From Methylophilus sp. (lineage in GTDB: Bacteria > Pseudomonadota > Gammaproteobacteria > Burkholderiales > Methylophilaceae): a stretch of 64,000 bases of DNA. The position numbers were made by a program, and so were the translations under genes. Location: the NCBI RefSeq assembly GCF_008015755.1, contig NZ_SSGF01000011.1, positions 41,731 to 105,730 on the forward strand. Direction: 5' to 3'. The notes below the pieces were generated by a model, which saw only the letters and a list, made by a program, of their open reading frames with translations, searched no databases and had not been told where the DNA came from. Positions 60,045 to 64,000 of this stretch are shown one piece after another. The number at the start of each line of letters is the position of its first letter. The stretch's first letter is position 1.

Positions 60045-61232
60045 TTAAGCGTGTGTCAACAACTTCAAATCAGCTTTCAGGTCATCTACATGCTCTAAAC
60101 CAACGGCAATCCTGACCAAGTTATCTTTAATGCCCGCCTCTGCACGAGCTTCAGCGCTCACACGGCTATGCGTGGTCGTTGCCGGATGCGTGATGGTAGA
60201 TTTGGCATCTCCCAGATTAGCCGTGATCGAGATCAGTCGTGTCGCATCAATTAAGGCCCACGCGGCTTCTTGCGCTGTCTGACCCGCTTTTGGTTTCACC
60301 TCAAAAGTCACAATGCCACCACCCAAGCGCTGCTGTTTTTGTGCCAGCCCATACTGCGGATGTGATGGTAAACCCGGGTAATAGACGCGATCAACGCCAG
60401 GCTGTTGTTCTAGCCACTGCGCTAATGCCAGCGCACGTGCTGCATGGGCTTCCATACGCACTTGCAAGGTTTCCAGCCCTTTGACGAATACCCAGGCATT
60501 AAAGGCACTCATGGTGACGCCTGCCGTACGCAAGAAGCCATAGACTGGCTCCATCAAGGCCTTGTTACCAAGTACCGCGCCGCCCAAGACCCGGCCTTGG
60601 CCATCGATATACTTTGTCGCAGAGTGAATCACAATATCTGCACCCAGTTTGAGTGGCTGTTGCAATGCTGGCGTACAAAAGCAATTATCCACCGCCAGGT
60701 AGGCACCTGCGGCATGTGCCACTTCAGCCAATTTGGCGATGTCGCCGACTTCAGTCAGCGGGTTAGACGGGGTTTCTGCAAAAAACAATTTTGTATTGGG
60801 TTTGGCAGCAGCTTTCCATGCTTCCACGTCAGTGAGTGACACCAGGGTCACTTCCAGGCCCCAGCGCTTGAGAATATTGGTAAACAATTGCACGGTGGTG
60901 CCAAAAATACTGCGCGAAGCAACGATATGGTCACCCGCACTACAAAGCCCCATGATGCAGGCTAGAATGGCGGACATGCCGCTCGACGTAGCCACACACT
61001 GCTCGGCGCCTTCCAGCGCTGCCAGCTTATCCTGGAACATGGTCACAGTTGGGTTGGTAAAACGCGAGTAAATATTCCCCGGCTCAGTACCGCCAAAACG
61101 GGCCGCCGCCTGCGCGGCACTGTTAAAGCGAAAGCTGGAATTTAAAAATAAGGCTTCTGAGTTCTCGCCGAATTCGGTAGTTAATGTGCCGGCACGCACC
61201 GCCAGCGTTTCTAAATGATATTGATCGTTCAT
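60045..61232 (-). CDS. metZ: O-succinylhomoserine sulfhydrylase
   Basis: YSRFTNPTVTMFQDKLAALEGAEQCVATSSGMSAI; SATKYIDGQGRVLGGAV; THPATTTHSR. Confidence 0.92.
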   Translation of the reverse strand: MNDQYHLETLAVRAGTLTTEFGENSEALFLNSSFRFNSAAQAAARFGGTEPGNIYSRFTNPTVTMFQDKLAALEGAEQCVATSSGMSAILACIMGLCSAGDHIVASRSIFGTTVQLFTNILKRWGLEVTLVSLTDVEAWKAAAKPNTKLFFAETPSNPLTEVGDIAKLAEVAHAAGAYLAVDNCFCTPALQQPLKLGADIVIHSATKYIDGQGRVLGGAVLGNKALMEPVYGFLRTAGVTMSAFNAWVFVKGLETLQVRMEAHAARALALAQWLEQQPGVDRVYYPGLPSHPQYGLAQKQQRLGGGIVTFEVKPKAGQTAQEAAWALIDATRLISITANLGDAKSTITHPATTTHSRVSAEARAEAGIKDNLVRIAVGLEHVDDLKADLKLLTHA

Positions 61233-61327
61233 GATTCCTCAAACTTCCGTCCGCTGCGGACATTCCAGTACAAGCTTCGTGGCTTGCGCTCACCTAGGCT
61301 TGCGCCTTGGACAATAAAAACCCGGGA

Positions 61328-61365
61328 CAATAAAAAACCCGTTTCAGCATTGCGCTAAAACGGGT
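61328..61365 (-). terminator. Riboswitch expression platform: intrinsic terminator upstream of metZ
   Basis: Minus strand ACCCGTTTTAGC-gcaat-GCTGAAACGGGTTTTTTATTG; 12-bp stem with one U-G pair. Confidence 0.85.
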
Positions 61366-61374
61366 CTTTGGGCT

Positions 61375-61453
61375 CTCGCTTTAGCGGTATTTATAATGCG
61401 CTCGCAAGCTGAGTTTGGCTTCGTTTAAAGTTCGCCACTCAAATCAGCGCAAC
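61375..61453 (-). ncRNA. SAM-II/SAM-V-like riboswitch aptamer upstream of metZ
   Basis: Ordered conserved blocks TTGCGCT-GATTT...GCTTGCG-AGCGCA-TTATAAATACC-GCTAAA; P1 TGCGCT/AGCGCA pairs perfectly and the 11-nt P1-to-GCTAAA spacing matches remembered SAM-II sequences. Confidence 0.75.
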
Positions 61454-61488
61454 TTCATTAAACGCCTTTTACAGGCGGCTGTCAACCT

Positions 61489-63024
61489 TTACTCGGCACC
61501 AACCAAGTCGGTAGACAACAGGTTTAAATCCAACTGTGTGGTAGAGTTTGGCGGTAATTGTTTTTTATTCATATCACTGCGCGCAGACTCAATGCGGTTT
61601 AAGTAAGCCGCATCAATATCCCCGGTGACATACTTGCCATCAAAACAACTGCAATCAAACTCGGTCATGTGCGGATTAGACTTGGTGATACTTTCACGCA
61701 AGGCATCCAGATCTTGGTAAATCAACGCATCCGCGCCAATCTCGGCACAAATTTCCTCATCGGTACGATTGGTCGCCAATAACTCATGGCGGCTAGGCAT
61801 ATCAATGCCATACACATTCGGGTAACGCACTGGCGGCGCTGCAGAGGCAAAATAAACCTTGTTAGCGCCTGCATCACGCGCCATTTGCACAATTTGCTGC
61901 GAAGTCGTGCCCCGCACAATCGAATCATCGACCAGCAGCACGTTTTTACCTTTAAACTCAATCCCAATTGGGTTGAGTTTCTGGCGCACAGATTTTTTAC
62001 GCAAGGCTTGACCGGGCATAATAAATGTGCGGCCAATATAACGGTTTTTGATAAAGCCTTCGCGGTAATCTAGGCCTAACGCAATACCCAACTGCAATGC
62101 GCTCGGACGGCTGGTATCCGGGATAGGGATGACCACATCAATCTGTTTATCAGCCCACTCGCGCTTGATTTTTTCAGCCAGCAAGGTGCCCATGTCCAGA
62201 CGGGTTTGGTACACAGACACGCCGTCGATCACTGAGTCAGGGCGTGCGAGGTAAACATATTCAAAAATACAGGAAGTCAGTTTGGCATTGGTGGCGCATT
62301 GACGGCTGAACAGATTGCCATCCATATCGATAAACACGGCCTCGCCTGGCTCGACATCACGCAACATGGTGAACCCTAGCACATCCAGTGCTACACTCTC
62401 AGAGGCCACAATATACTCGGTGCCTTTGTCAGTCTCTTGCTTACCGATGACCAACGGCCGGATGCCATGTGGATCACGGAAAGCCAGCAGGCCAAAGTTA
62501 GCAATCATTGCCACCACCGCATAAGCACCTTTACAACGTCTGTGCACTGCAGCCACGGCGTCAAACACCATATCACTATTAAGCAAGGCGTTTTTAGACG
62601 TGCTCTCGATTTCGTGCGCCAGCACATTTAACAACACTTCAGAATCGGAGTTGGTGTTGATGTGACGCAAATCTTGCCTGAACATTTCGGACTTGAGTTG
62701 TTCAGAATTGGTCAGATTCCCGTTGTGGCCTAACACAATACCAAACGGTGAATTCACATAAAACGGTTGCGCTTCAGCCGCGCTTGAAGAGCCTGCGGTC
62801 GGATAACGCACATGGGCGATACCAACATTGCCAACCAGGTTACGCATATGACGGGTGTGAAAGACATCTTTCACCAGGCCATTGTTTTTATGCATGTGAA
62901 AAGTGTTGCCATCACAAGTGACGATACCAGCGGCATCCTGACCACGGTGCTGTAATACCAGCAATCCGTCATACAACAACTGATTCACCGGGTTTTTGCC
63001 TACAATACCGATAATTCCACACAT
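61489..63024 (-). CDS. purF: Amidophosphoribosyltransferase
   Basis: [57 protein letters not shown]. Confidence 0.97.
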   Translation of the reverse strand: MCGIIGIVGKNPVNQLLYDGLLVLQHRGQDAAGIVTCDGNTFHMHKNNGLVKDVFHTRHMRNLVGNVGIAHVRYPTAGSSSAAEAQPFYVNSPFGIVLGHNGNLTNSEQLKSEMFRQDLRHINTNSDSEVLLNVLAHEIESTSKNALLNSDMVFDAVAAVHRRCKGAYAVVAMIANFGLLAFRDPHGIRPLVIGKQETDKGTEYIVASESVALDVLGFTMLRDVEPGEAVFIDMDGNLFSRQCATNAKLTSCIFEYVYLARPDSVIDGVSVYQTRLDMGTLLAEKIKREWADKQIDVVIPIPDTSRPSALQLGIALGLDYREGFIKNRYIGRTFIMPGQALRKKSVRQKLNPIGIEFKGKNVLLVDDSIVRGTTSQQIVQMARDAGANKVYFASAAPPVRYPNVYGIDMPSRHELLATNRTDEEICAEIGADALIYQDLDALRESITKSNPHMTEFDCSCFDGKYVTGDIDAAYLNRIESARSDMNKKQLPPNSTTQLDLNLLSTDLVGAE

Positions 63025-63055
63025 AGTGACATCCTATCAAACACTTGATTACAAA

Positions 63056-63574
63056 TTAAATGGCAGACTCATCTACCGGCTGATGATCCAAATGCACGTG
63101 CCTAGCAATACTAGATGGCATCCACGGCAGCAATTTCAAGACCAGCACTTCAACGGGCGCACTGAATGTAGCATTTATCCAGCGCGGGTCCTTGGGTAAA
63201 TCCGTCATGGCAGCCAGCATCACCAAGATGCAAACCACCAAAACACCTTTAATCGCACCCGCCAGACCACCCAAGACCCGGTTGAGGCCACCCAGACCAA
63301 CTGCCTTCATCAGACTGGTGAGCAATAAAGCCAACAAGGTAGAGACAAACAGCACCAGTAAAAATACCACCAAAAATGACGCCATGGCCTTTACCGCTTC
63401 ACCAGGAATTTGCTCTGGCATATAGGCTATCACCTCGGCATTAAAGCGATTAGCCAGGTAAAAAGCCAACACCCACCCCAGTACCGAAAACAGCTCGCGT
63501 ATGGCACCGCGCATCAGCCCCACCAAAATGGAGAAGCCAATCATGCCTAGCACCACATAATCAAAAATGGTCAT
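63056..63574 (-). CDS. cvpA: Colicin V production family membrane protein
   Basis: DYVVLGMIGFSILVGLMRGAIRELFSVLGWVLAFYLANRF; adjacent to purF. Confidence 0.92.
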   Translation of the reverse strand: MTIFDYVVLGMIGFSILVGLMRGAIRELFSVLGWVLAFYLANRFNAEVIAYMPEQIPGEAVKAMASFLVVFLLVLFVSTLLALLLTSLMKAVGLGGLNRVLGGLAGAIKGVLVVCILVMLAAMTDLPKDPRWINATFSAPVEVLVLKLLPWMPSSIARHVHLDHQPVDESAI

Positions 63575-63582
63575 GCGTTGCC

Positions 63583-64000
63583 TCAGGATTTACTGGCCAC
63601 AATGCCACTAAATCCTGCAGTTTCCAGCTTTTTCAGTGCCGCGGCAGCTTCATTGCGCGTCGCATAGGTGCGCGTGCGCAAGCGTAATTTTTGGCCGGCC
63701 GCATCTACCTTTTCTGTCGCAGTATCAAATCCAGCCTGTTTAAGCTTTCCTTGCAGGTTTTCCAGGTTTTTAGGGTCGGAAAACACGCCAAACTGCACAA
63801 AGAACTTACCAGCTTTTTTATCGGATGCAGCAGGCTGTTCTTTAGCCTCAGGCTTGGCTGCCGCAACTTTGGGTTCAACTTTGGGTTCAACTTTGGGTTC
63901 AACTTTGGGTTCAACTTTGGGTTCAACTTTGGGTTCAACTTTGGGTTCAACTTTGGGTTCAACTTTGGGTTCAACTTTGGGTTCAACTTTGGGTTCAATT
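63583..64000 (-). CDS. SPOR-domain protein (DedD-like), truncated at the window edge, with VEPK repeat linker
   Basis: In-frame minus reading ...VEPKVEPKVEPKVAAAKPEAKEQPAASDKKAGKFFVQFGVFSDPKNLENLQGKLKQAGFDTATEKV...RTYATRNEAAAALKKLETAGFSGIVASKS. Confidence 0.85.
   Translation of the reverse strand, partial: IEPKVEPKVEPKVEPKVEPKVEPKVEPKVEPKVEPKVEPKVEPKVAAAKPEAKEQPAASDKKAGKFFVQFGVFSDPKNLENLQGKLKQAGFDTATEKVDAAGQKLRLRTRTYATRNEAAAALKKLETAGFSGIVASKS
63865..63996. repeat. 12-bp tandem repeat, 11 perfect copies of aactttgggttc
   Basis: Directly counted; a divergent partial copy (aatt) follows at the window end. Confidence 0.97.

Noticed and set aside
63705-63998. ORF encoding MNPKLNPKL... on the minus strand
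   Set aside because: Alternate reading frame of the 12-bp repeat; the frame joined to the SPOR domain reads VEPK.
1-64000. Searched for CRISPR arrays, tRNA/rRNA genes, transposases, phage or toxin-antitoxin modules
   Set aside because: None visible; the only clear tandem repeat is the SPOR linker, and all long ORFs fit metabolic, EPS or housekeeping functions.

Overview
This 64-kb window looks like chromosomal DNA of a methylotrophic betaproteobacterium, probably Methylophilaceae. That placement is inferred from the gene content: a dephospho-tetrahydromethanopterin C1 module, pqqBCDE, and a methanolan-like EPS locus. From left to right it contains: (i) a DMT transporter fragment and dapC; (ii) two adjacent PEP-CTERM genes; (iii) a ~33-kb exopolysaccharide locus with sugar-nucleotide genes, glycosyltransferases, three acyltransferases, two GMC oxidoreductases, Wzy, Wzx, the EpsI/XrtB/EpsG/EpsF/EpsE/EpsD/EpsL set and a priming transferase; (iv) miaA and a tetrahydromethanopterin-linked C1 cluster; (v) ppsA-ppsR; (vi) an MFS transporter and pqqBCDE with no adjacent pqqA; (vii) aroG-hisC-pheA-serC-gyrA; (viii) metZ, purF, cvpA and a SPOR-domain gene cut by the window edge. 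The strongest non-coding signals are a SAM-II/SAM-V-like riboswitch with a hand-drawable terminator/antiterminator upstream of metZ, and a sigma-54-type promoter with two phased upstream direct repeats in front of the PEP-CTERM pair. I found no tRNA, rRNA, CRISPR array, prophage or IS element. No computation was run; all pairings and family calls were made by eye.
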